Assembly (NCBI GenBank): GCA_036873135.1
Contig: JAPTYO010000005.1
Coordinates: forward strand, 18,000,666-18,064,665
Direction: 5' to 3'
DNA from: Clarkia xantiana subsp. parviflora
Taxonomy: Eukaryota > Streptophyta > Magnoliopsida > Myrtales > Onagraceae
Length of the DNA: 64,000 nt
Under the pieces are notes generated by a model, which saw only the letters and a program-made list of their open reading frames with translations, searched no databases and was not told the origin of the DNA. Positions 34,038 through 44,227 of the stretch are shown here, piece after piece (position 1 is the first letter of the stretch; every line of letters starts with the position of its first letter). Position numbers and translations under genes: made by a program.

Positions 34038-36396
34038 TCAAAGAACGCCATCATCTCTGACAGGACTGGGCGAAACAGGCAGAAGCTGCACATTAGTGTC
34101 GCCACCGTCTTCTCCAAACAAAAAGGCAAAATGGGCTGCTGCAGCATCTAAACGACGGAGCTCGGCAACTTTCCCAACCGCAAACTCCGCATACGGCCCT
34201 AACCTGTTAAAGGGAAAGCCGGGAGCAAGAATGCTCACCCTACGAACAAAGTCTTCAGCAAAATCGCTAAGCATAGGAGCGGCCTTCGCCGTAGCAGCAG
34301 CAGTAACTGTGTTGTCAAACTCAGGAGTAGTAGGGAACTTTCCAAGTCCCTCCTCAATGCCAACCTTCATTGCCTCTTCGCGCACCTTCCGACAGGCAAC
34401 CTTGAGTTTTCCCGCGTTGTCAGAAATCGTCTTCTCGATAGCAACATTCTCAGCTTCAAGCTGAACAAGGCGGGCATGATCAGAATCATAACGAGCATCA
34501 AAATTCGTCATCTTCAAAGTAAGGCGGCGCACTTCATCCTTAGCTTCATTAAGCTCGCCGGACACAACGGCAGCTTTATCGGCGATAGCACGCTTCTCCC
34601 GGACAAGTTCCAACATGAAGGAGGCCATGTGCACCATGTCGGAAACAACCTGAAAACAGTAAGACAATAAGCATACATGTTCGGAAACAACGAGCATAGC
34701 AAAGCAAAGAAAAACACTTATTGGTGTGAATCCAGACAGTGATCTCTCAACAAAGGTTCGCGCCTCTTCGTCGCTCAACGTTCGAACAAGTCGATCACAA
34801 GGAGGAACGGATCGATGAAGAACACGCACACCAACTTCTGGCATGCTAAACCGGGGACTCTTGGGGAAAATGAGATCACCTGTCATATGCGGCATCCACT
34901 TATCATCCAAAATATCGCCTTCCAAAGGACGAAGCAGATCCGCACGTCCAAGTGGCGGGAGCACTACATGCAAACCAACTAGAGTTATGCAAAAACCAAA
35001 AACAAAGCACACAAACAAGTGTCCATCTCATACCAGAAGGAAGAGCACGTTCCACCTCGGGCCGCTCCTTCGAGCGGGGGGCAGACATCGCATCCTTGCA
35101 ATCGTCAACTTCCTTCCCTTTATGGCAGGAAGGAGTAGGAACGGTCACAACAGTCTTCGGGCGCTTCGAACTGCTCAAAGGACGCGTCCCAACGACGGAC
35201 CGTTTGGTAGAATCAGGAGTGGCAACGACGCGATCAGTAACAAGCGCCTTGCGACCTGTAAAGAGCACACAAAGCTACAATCAAAATACGACTAGACTAA
35301 GACAGTGTACAAGGAAGACTGTTTATTCAAACCGTTTACCTTTTCCATGCCCGGAAGCCGCCGATGCTCCGGAAGCAGGAGATGGAACAATCCTTCCGTT
35401 AGAAGCAATCCTGCGAGCGTCTACCGTCTGCAAAGACGAGCTTTTTCTGTCAAACCAACCTACATTGCAACACGGTAAAAGTTATAAAAATGCTTAACAT
35501 ACCGAAGCCGCAGAAGGGAGCACATGAATCCTAGCATCGACCAACTCCTGATCAGATGCGCACAGCGAACAAGTAAAACCACGCGATCGCTGACAATGAT
35601 ATATCTGCTTTATCACCTCCCTATCCAGCAAGGAGAGCTCCTGAAAAGCAGGCGCGGGATCAGGCTTCCGAATACACTCGACGTCCCAAGTCGTGCATGC
35701 ATCATGCGTAAAAAAGTAATGGTGCCTCCAATGATCGGCAGAGCGATCCGCGGCGGCAACCAATCAGTGACTAGAATCCCACTTGGCTTCACCAAGGCCA
35801 AGTTCCTCAAACCCATCACCTTGCAAGTTCGGCCAGCGTACTTTCACGCTACACAACCCCGCGGAGTCCGGACTCTTAAGCTGATAGAAGCAGCGAAAGA
35901 TGGTGGGAGAATAATGCCACGACTGTCTATGAAACAACATCCTAAAGCAAGTCCATACCCGAATTCCATTGGGCGCAAGATCTAAGGGGGAAATCCCATA
36001 ACCGCTACAAAGTTCAATCAGGTCAGAGCAATAGGGAAACCGCAAACCCTCCCTAACGTGAGATGTATAAACGACGGACAAGTCCATAGGCGGAGGGGTA
36101 GCATCTCCTAAACTACTCTCACGAAGCACATCAAAGGGGTAAACAGCCTCTACGCGAGGGTCAAGTCCAGAAGCGCTCGCATACAGTACGAACAAGGGCC
36201 TATCCAAACGGTTAGTGTAATATCTAACTGATACTTCCGTCTCCTCAACGGGAGGTGCCTCAGCAGAAGGCTCAGCAACTATGCCCTCATCACTGTCCAA
36301 AACACTATCTACTTGTGAAACCAAATCTACCTCCAAGTCATCCTCAACGTCAGAATTAAAAGGAGTCTGCGATAGAGGAGTGCTGGACTTACTCAT
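34038..36396 (-). pseudogene. D2 antisense aORF (Transposase_28-like plus coiled coil)
   Basis: From the ATG at 36396 (MSKSST): an acidic N-terminus, then the domain with GLRFPYCSDLIELCSGYGI and IFRCFYQL (about 36050-35870) and HHYFFTHDACTTWDVE (about 35725). After an intron (donor GTATGTTAAG near 35506) come a Ser/Ala-rich exon, a basic KGKEVDD exon (35260-35040), the module TLSDEEARTFVERSL, and a C-terminal coiled coil ending near VRDDGVL at 34038. An in-frame TGA at 35764-35766 interrupts the domain, and the donor after the DEEARTF exon reads ATAAGTG rather than GTAAGTG. It is the only aORF in the D family with its full length visible. Confidence 0.8.
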
Positions 36397-37989
36397 AGCG
36401 ACAATTCTATCAAAAAGAAAGGAGTTCCACAAGAGGGTACCGCAACTTCACAATCAGCAAGAACCAAACAAGAAGTCTACACGTCAAAGTCATGCGATCA
36501 TGAAGCGCCAATGCACATAACAACATACGTATAGCAAATTCAACGCATATAGAAAATTCAACGCGCATAGCAAAGTTGATGCGTGCAACAAAAGTGGCCA
36601 ACGTCCCAAGAAACCATCATGCAAGCGGTACGACTAACGTGACGAACCGCGAAAAGCAAACGCGACAACACTTAGGAAAAATATTTTTCTAAGTTATAAA
36701 GACAACAAACGACTACCCCAAAGACGTTTAGCAACTTCCAACAAACCCGTTAAGGGAAAAACAACACGTACCGATCAAAAGACCGTTACGCGTAGGCATG
36801 GGGGCAATATACCAAATAGCGGAATTTTACCACGACGATGCACGGAGGTAAAGAATCGTCTAAGGCATGAGCTAGCGACGATAGCAACAACCAACCAGCA
36901 ATTTCCAACATACGAACACCGATGAGCAGCTCTATGCAACGACAACGACATATAGTTCAAAGGAACAACAACATAGCAACACCCAAAAATCAAGACGAAG
37001 CTGTTCTGTAAAATCGAGTTTTCAGACTACCTTGAAATGTGACAAGAAATAACACAATGGACTCCACTCGTTGAGACGATTTCAGAAAGGTAAAGACCGC
37101 GGCGAACAGAGCATGGGAAGGCGGCGCATGGGTTACACGCGCCGGCGAAGCACACGCGACGGCGCGTGAGGGCGCGTCCGGCGTCGGCTGGCGATTCTGA
37201 AGGTGGCGCCGGAATCCTCGCGGTTTTCTGAGTCGATTGGTGGTGTCAATTTCTGAAAACAAGCCAAGAATCAAACACGTAACTTTCGTGATGCACCTAA
37301 GGTTTACGGCGGTAAAGAAACTATGAACAAGCAAATGGTTTCTAGAAATGGTGGAGCAATTACCTGCAAAGAAGGATGAAGAATGAATTCCCAAAAATCT
37401 GGAAGAATGATTGGGGATTAGTGTGATTACATATCCCAAAAGATTCCTTGATGATAAGGATCGAAGGAGTAATTCATCTACACCCACACCTAAGTGCTTA
37501 CGGTATACTCCACCCTCTTCTAAGTGTTTACCAATCTTTACGCGTATGATTATTTTGGTACTACACATATCAAATTCATCATTTTACAAGCATGTTTGCA
37601 TATCGCATGATTCATGATTTGTCAATCGCTAAGTCATTTTAGGGTATACGGGTTATATTTCTAGCATCACGTAGTTACGTTCTTGCCATGACCGTTCCTT
37701 TTACATGCATGTTGATAAATAGCATGTCCGCATGACACATTACTAATCGCTTACATCCCTAGCGGTAATCATGTTTTCACGTTATATATGTGCATTCTCT
37801 ATTGTACTAACCGTGATGACAGGAAATAAAGTCACTCGGTCAAAAATCAAAGGACGGACGAAATCAAGACTTCTACGTCCAACCGACAATCAAAACCGGA
37901 AGGTTAGCGTCAAGCTCAAATTGGAAATGTACCCTAACTTAAAATAGAGTCAAGAAAAATTTTAAACCGTTACTTGACTCGGGGGCAAG
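36397..37989 (+). mobile_element. D2 3' untranslated region with polypurine tract
   Basis: Non-coding. GC-rich GGCGC patches lie at 37110-37210. A long alternating pyrimidine-purine stretch with CATG, GCAT and ATATGTGCAT steps lies at 37550-37800. The polypurine tract TTGACTCGGGGGCAAG at 37974-37989 touches the 3' LTR. Confidence 0.75.
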
Positions 37990-38676
37990 TGATGGATATG
38001 TGTCCAATTCGGGCTCGTATTTATATTTCGGACCTCGTAAACATGTCAAAAATCACATCACGTTTTAGAAAACGCCTCCTAAGGATCAAAAACGGTCCGG
38101 AAGCGCGGTACGCGCGTCCGGGTTGTATTGCAACTCGGGCCTCCGGGTTGCACGGCAATCCGGACCTCGCCGAATTGCCCAAATTCGACGAGGTCCGGAT
38201 TGCTCTATGGGTATTACGCGATTACCGTTACGCGTAGGGAAGTCGAGTTCGCGCATTATTGATGACGGTTACCGCTTTCTTTTGAACCGTCATCAAACCG
38301 CTTCAAAACCGGGTCCAGTCCCAAGGTAGCCTATAAATAGGAGGCCTTGGCCACCCATTTTCAGCACATCCTCTCATTTTGCCCAACTTTGGCACTTTGA
38401 GCTCTAACTTCTCTCTAGAAATATTTTCTCTCTCTAGAGTTATCTTTTTTAGCACCACCCCCCCCTCTCTTCGTGCTAGTATTGGCCCTTTGTGCAAGAA
38501 CGGGCCCCGCAGCTAAGGCGAGGAAGAGAAATAGGAGTAAGATGTGCCCAAACGCTATGACTTGTGCGCAGACCGCCATTTCCTGAGACACAGACTTTTC
38601 CGAGACTCAGCGATAAAACCGAACAACCCAGTCAGACAGATGCGTCCATCCGACCCAGTTCAACCAGGACGCAACA
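37990..38676 (+). repeat. D2 3' LTR (687 bp)
   Basis: Same family as 28353-29095. The main difference is a ~36-bp deletion at about 38454, between two TAGC copies. It removes the GGAGAGGG motif and the left arm CTAGCAC while keeping GTGCTAG. The U3 inverted repeat is intact with 21 of 22 pairs. TATAAATA lies at 38332-38339. Confidence 0.93.
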
Positions 38677-38681
38677 CGAAG
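38677..38681 (+). other. D2 target-site duplication, right copy (CGAAG)
   Basis: CGAAG follows the 3' LTR here and precedes the 5' LTR at 28348-28352. This shows that E sequence to the left (to 28352) and right (from 38677) was once continuous. Confidence 0.93.
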
Positions 38682-41405
38682 TGTCTATCATGTCCACACA
38701 CCGCGAAGTGGCTATTATGTCCACACACTGCAGAGTGGTTATCACGTCCATACATCTCAAAGTGGCTATCATGTCCACATACCACGAAGTGGCTATCATG
38801 TCCACACACCTTGAAGTGGTTATCATGTCAATACATCATAAAACGTCTGTCAAGTACATACATTGCGAAGACGCTATCACGACCACGAACATCAAAAGGC
38901 TGCGCCTAACCTCAGGAGGAGATTCAAAACAAAGGAAAAACCAATACCCTTCATATACTCATCAAAGGGGCATGTAAAGAAATGATCCCCACAATGACCA
39001 CAACTCCAATACTCGTGGAGGCTAACTCGAGAGCAGTCCCCCAAAACTCTCAAGTAAAATTTACTATCTTAGACAGAGACATGGAAAAAGAAAGGAAACT
39101 CAATGAAAGGTGATGATTACATACATCACCAAGAGAACGAACTTCGACGCGATGGTTAATCGTATGACCAAGGGTATGCCAAAGAGGACACCCTCAAAGT
39201 CACCATCAAGCCCATGTGAGCAACACATTACCAAAGGAAGAAGCACAAATATCAAACTTCATAAACACGAAGTTGAAGTAAACGATGTATAAAAGGTGAC
39301 CCTAAGACAATATCAGGTCGTCAAAGTTCTAACAAATCATGATGGCCCCCAAAATAACTCGGGGACGCCTACTCTGGAAACAGGAAGACAAGTTCAAAAA
39401 ATCGACATAAGGATATAGTCGAACGCAACAAACCGTAACGACATGACACAAAAGCAAGCAAGTGTCTCATATAAATGAAGATAAACTCTGGAAAGAGATT
39501 GATCCCTGAGGGGGGAGAACCCCTAGAGGGATTAACGCAACATGGAAAGAAAGGAATCAATCTCATTCCCCAACACCTAGAAAGTGAAAACGAACGACTC
39601 AAGATCACAAACGAATAACAAAGCATCTCAACTCACTTGAAATCAGAAGAGTTGGATTCAAGTGAAGGAAACTCTTCCACGATCCCCGCTAAAAAGGAGG
39701 AGGCAACCTGAGTAAGAAACGTGATCACATGGACTTTCGCATGGATTAACGCTCAACTGCAACGCTGACTCGACCAAAGGGTGATGTCAGTCAACCGCGA
39801 ATATGAGAAACACGATTAGGAATGAACAACCTAAATCGGACTTAGACAACATCGCCAGAAAACTTTTTACAAAGAGCCAAAACGACAAACATCAAACTCA
39901 AGACGTCGGCAAAATTAGGAGCCAACCCCGAGACTCACAACAGGCTGGATAGGAGATACTTTTTTCCCGGTTGAAAGAAGTCATGACCCTTTTCTACAAT
40001 CAAGAAGTTAACGCGCGTTCATGTTTATCCCCTTACGTAATTCAATTGAGAGACATACGCAAGCCATAAAACGACTAACACCTCACATCCGAAATGCAAA
40101 CACGCCTATTACGGGGGCAACCTCAACATTAAGTTACGGGAGCAAAACCGCCACCCAAGAGATCCGACCATCAAAGTGCGGGGTACACCAACAAAGGAAA
40201 CAAACCCAAAAGCGCTACAAAGAGGATGAACTAGCTCCCCCAAAAGAAACGACGCTCCGACACATCCGAAGGAAGGGGCAACCCTTAACATATGTCGATA
40301 AACCCCTTTGCACGCGGCGGGTAAGAAAAAAGCTTGTAAGCATATTCACCCCCACTTTTATGTAGAATGAATCGCAGGGCAAGGTTCAAGAGTTATACAC
40401 ACGCTCCAACAGATGAAGGAAAATGTCACACCTGTCAAAAGTCGAGGTTAAAAGACAATGCTCGCGTTATTACAAGATAGGCAGAACGTTGTGTCCCATC
40501 GAGTGGCAGGGCTCACACTCTCGGATAAAAGGGGGTCTATACTCTCACCCTTGCACTTATGTTCATATTTATGATTTACAGCTACAAATGCACCAATGCC
40601 ATCACTCACGCTTATGCTCACAACCCGTCAACGCATACGTCCATGTTTATGTCTACGCTCACGTGCATGCCAACATACACACTCATATGTTTTCAACACT
40701 TAGACCTCCATGTATGTGGTTGTTATGTATTCATGCATGCATTTTCATGTCCACTATCATACGCATACTCAGTACACTTACGCACATGTATATGATTGCA
40801 TCACATTGGTAACCCCGACGCTCGCACACTTGCATGCGTGTACACTGGATATTCATATAATCATGTCTACAACTGCAGCATGTCTACACTCACTTCCATA
40901 CTTGTGTTTTTACTTGCATGTATGCTAGTACACACCCTCATGTTCATGATATATCCATGTTCACCCAAGTTAGCATTTTTATATGCATATGTTTTACACT
41001 CCCATACTTAGAAATTTTTTAGACATGATTCAAATATTTTTTACACATGGAACCACTTCGTACGGGCACTCATTGATTACAGTATCATAAAATTGGACTG
41101 CATCAACCCATAATCATGATTGCATTGCATTCCCATGTATATTAGCATTTTTGAAATGTATACACGAAGAGATTGAATTTTCATTACATCCATATTTTAC
41201 GGACACGTGCCTATGCACATGCACGTTTACTCTAACGTTTACAATTCCTCTATTTGGAGAAATGGAGGACAAGGCACGGAAAACGCGCCTATGGACAAGC
41301 AAAGGATTCGTCAAGAGGTAAAACCACGGCTTCAAATTGTGCGTGTCATCCCATCATAAAATAGACTCAATCAAAGGTTAGACCGTTGGTTGACTCGGGG
41401 GCATG
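38682..41405 (+). mobile_element. E element, right internal segment with polypurine tract
   Basis: Continuation of E after the D2 insertion. At 38690-38830 a ~27-bp repeat holds CCAC...GTGG pairs. The stretch 40540-40990 is nearly alternating purine-pyrimidine (CATG, CACATAT, TGCATG). A polypurine tract TTGACTCGGGGGCATG ends it at 41405. No aORF domain is recognisable, unlike related element H. Confidence 0.7.
38690..38830 (+). repeat. ~27-bp CCAC/GTGG repeat of E (5 to 6 units)
   Basis: Units such as GTGGCTATCATGTCCACAC recur. The arms CCAC and GTGG are separated by 10 nt (ACACCGCGAA, ACACTGCAGA, ATACCACGAA, ACACCTTGAA). One unit has CCAT with GTGG, which still pairs through a wobble. Confidence 0.75.
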
Positions 41406-42573
41406 TGATGGATATACGCCCAATTTGAACCCAGTTTAATTTGGATTGTCTTATTTTGGCCACCCCACTTACGATTATAATTCGAAACTTTGACCCTAAC
41501 ACATTACCCACAGCGCGAACGGCCCGGACGAGCAAAAAATTCTCGCCCGGACCTGTCCGTTGGCCCGACCTCACTTAGGTGAGATCGGACCAGCTGGACC
41601 AATCTCACCAATGTGGGATCGGACCAGCAGGACTGGTCTCTCCTAGGAGAGATCGGTCCGACTGGACCGATCCCAGGACCTAGGGGTCGGATTTTCATCC
41701 GACCCCGAAGGTCCCGAGACCCTGCCCGGACGCTGTACCCCCCTCCCCAAAGTCGTGTGCGACGTCCCGAACCTTGTCACACGGACCTCTTCCCGCGGAG
41801 TCCCGACATCGTTTTACCCGTCCAACACTTAGTCATTTTCACCAACCTCTCCATGCTTTTAAGAGCTTAATCCCTTCGTTATGTGTTAATTAAGTGCGCT
41901 TAGGGATTAACGGTTTAATTAAGCCACCTTAATCCCCTTGAAACATATATATAGTGCTCAAGTTCTATTCATTTCCATGATGTTGCAACTTTACACTTTT
42001 GAGCTCTGCCCTCTCTCTACTTTCCCTCCTAGAATACTTTACCTACTTAAGCATCGGAGAGGGCTCATCGAGCACCACCCCCCTCTCCGTGCTCGATACT
42101 GCCTCTTGTGCAGGTATTGGAAGAAGTGAACATACACAGCAAGGAGCACACATACATTGCAAGGAGCACATACACTGCAAGGAGTGCGTGTATGCGACAA
42201 GACACGTGCAGACATCATAGTGGATAATGTCCAGACACTCCAGGGATATCACCGCCCTGACGTGCGAACGATTACATATACAGACACCCAAACACTTAGC
42301 CATTTTAAGGGCTTGCAAACCTCCGACAGTCTGACACCCCGCAGTTTGACACCCCGCAGTTTAACACCCCGCAGTTCGACACCCCACAGTTCGACACCCC
42401 GTAGTCCGACACTCCGCAGTCTGACACTCGAACAGTCCGACACTCTGACATACGACGACCTGAAGTACTAATTACCTGACATCACGAAGGAAACGGATCG
42501 CGAATAGATGAATTTCACCCGTGAGACTGTCATTCAGGTCGACACCCGTCGCCCCGATACACACGTCCTAACA
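41406..42573 (+). repeat. E 3' LTR (1168 bp)
   Basis: It starts TGATGGATATACGCCC and ends GTCCTAACA. U3 has inverted repeats at 41622-41638, 41651-41672 and 41683-41706 (arms of 6, 9 and 10 bp, all perfect). A TATATATA box lies at 41945. The leader has GGAGAGGG (42056-42063), ATCGAGCAC (42067-42075), CCCTCTCC (42081-42088) and GTGCTCGAT (42089-42097). U5 contains three AAGGAGCACA repeats (42140-42190) and a 15-bp CCCGCAGTTTGACAC-type array (42328-42445). Confidence 0.88.
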
Positions 42574-44133
42574 AATTCCAACTCAAAAACTAAGAAAAAT
42601 CATTTTTTTCTATTTCAGGTCGCTTGAAAAAAAGTTCAATTCTTTGGAAAAAAATCCTCGGTATGTGCTCAACCTGCAGAAATTCAGATATAGAACTTCA
42701 CTTTGTAACCTAGGGGGGGGGGGGGGTTAGGCCAAATCCTGAAGATTCCCATATTGATTAAACTGTTTTTTTTTTTTGAAAGAGGCATGCATTTTGTGTT
42801 GAATGCCCATGTTTCAAATGTTGAACTCCTGTTCAAAATCAATCAGTTCGTCAAATAGGGTTTTAGGCCAAAATCCACAGATTCCCACAGGATTATTTTT
42901 CTTTTCCTGCAAAAATTCTTCGTTTTTCTTTTGTTTGAATGCCCATATTTCAAAGGTAGAACTATGAATTCCTTTATGGGAAAAAACCATTTTTGTTTTT
43001 GATGAATGTCCAAGCTCGTCCTTCACCTTCATGGAATTGCCACTCCCCTTCTGCAACTCCTATCTCCGTCACCTCCGTCCGCATGACCCTCCGTGAACCC
43101 GCATCTGCCATCCTCGCCAAAACAGCCCAATCCGACCGCGTCCTCGTCAGCTTCGACGTAGCCCAGTAGATGCTCTCGCTTCTAAACTTCTCAAACCCTA
43201 AAATCCAGCACAACCTCTTAAACGCAGAATCCACTTCTTTTGGGTTAAAGGACGAGCCAAGGAGGTGAAAGACGAGCCTGTAGTGGAGGAGAGCGCCATG
43301 AAGAACCTGCCAGAGGTTCCCTCTCTGTTAATGGTTAATGGTGAAGCTAAGGGCAATTCCGCTAATTCAGGTGAGTTTTTTTTTTTTTTAAGATTACATG
43401 CGGTATACGTGATCAACTGCTGTTATTAACGGAAATTAACAAAAGTACAAAAAGGATACAAAGTGCAAAATGATAGTACCAAAAGTATATAAAAAAATAG
43501 AAGTATATAAAAAAATAGAAGTATATTAAAAGTGAATTCTGGATAAAGAAATAATATCAAGAGTACCTTAACACCTATTATAAGTAATACACATATTAGA
43601 ATATTCTAATATGGCAAATAAGCCGCCCTTTGTGAATATAAATATAATATCGTATATACACGATTAATATCATTCCGTGAAGATTCCTAGAGAAAAACTA
43701 TAAGACACGCGTCAGGAACGGTTTCCAATATTTTGAAGTATATTAAAATACATCCCACCTGGACGCTATAATTTGATAATGAATGGGGACAAAATGGTGC
43801 AGTAGATACAGTCAAACCACGTATGGGATCAGTCTGCCACGACACACACTGCCCATGATAATTTAGTAAGGTCATTGGTTGCTGGAAATCCCTTCCGTTT
43901 TAATTTCATTATATCCCTTCCCCTAGAAAAATCTGTTAATATTCACTATATTACCCCAAAACTCTTAAAATAGAACATATCTGTTACCCATTTGACCCAA
44001 CGGTTGTGCAAAGAAAGTAAAATTTGCTGTACGGGTGAAACAACTTCAAAAGTTGAGGGACCCTTGCTGCATTAATATCAAAAACCCCGTCCTTGCATGC
44101 CAAAATTTGAGGTTCTGCTTCCAGTTTATTTTT
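42574..44133. other. Host sequence upstream of SBP1
   Basis: AT-rich unique-looking DNA. It contains a G14-type homopolymer (42713-42726), a T14 tract (near 42766), and an imperfect direct repeat ~135 bp apart (GGCCAAATCCTGAAGATTCCC at 42731 against GGCCAAAATCCACAGATTCCC at 42868, with TTGAATGCCCAT...TTTCAAA in both). An exon-like stretch is listed separately. Nothing else is recognised. Confidence 0.6.
43002..43373 (+). other. Exon-like GC-richer stretch, unidentified
   Basis: Codon-like, GC-richer sequence in an AT-rich background. One frame from the ATG at 43002 encodes about 56 Ser/Pro-rich residues ending in MTLREPASAILAKT...SFDVAQ and a TAG. A second frame from about 43240 reads KEVKDEPVVEESAMKNLPEVP and runs into a GGTGAGT-like donor near 43371. 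It could be the decayed 5' exon of a gene or a captured fragment. I cannot name a family. Confidence 0.3.
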
Positions 44134-44142
44134 ATATATATT
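44134..44142 (+). promoter_or_regulatory. Probable TATA box of SBP1
   Basis: TATATATTT about 80-90 bp upstream of the ATG; a second TATATATATA run lies at 44164-44173. Transcript start not determinable. Confidence 0.4.
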
Positions 44143-44190
44143 TAGCGTTAGGAGGAATTACAATATATATATAGTAGAAAAGAAGTGACA

Positions 44191-44191
44191 G

Positions 44192-44223
<32 letters not shown>
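44191..44223 (+). repeat. (GA)n microsatellite in the SBP1 5' UTR
   Basis: A GAGA run of about 30 nt ends directly at the ATG (44224). GAGA tracts are common in plant 5' UTRs. An upstream in-frame ATG at 44185 would add [14 protein letters not shown]; the conserved start MGIID argues for 44224. Confidence 0.9.

Positions 44224-44227
<4 letters not shown>

Larger units (their letters stand above)
28353..38676 (+). mobile_element. D2, a complete non-autonomous Ty3/gypsy element (10.3 kb) inserted in E
   Basis: Both LTRs are present (28353-29095 and 37990-38676), with a primer binding site at 29098, a polypurine tract at 37974-37989 and a 5-bp target-site duplication CGAAG at 28348-28352 and 38677-38681. 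Inside lie a gag-protease remnant, a second gag-like segment, a repeat-rich spacer and an antisense aORF. RT, RNase H and integrase are absent, so the element could only have moved using proteins from a relative. The two LTRs differ by about 7 substitutions in their first 135 bp plus indels, so the insertion predates the tandem duplication. Confidence 0.92.

Noticed and set aside
42056..42097. A complete H-type pseudoknot in the E leader
   Set aside because: The pairing order fits, but there is no linker between the third and fourth segments to cross an 8-bp stem. Competing hairpins are more realistic, so I report a switch instead.
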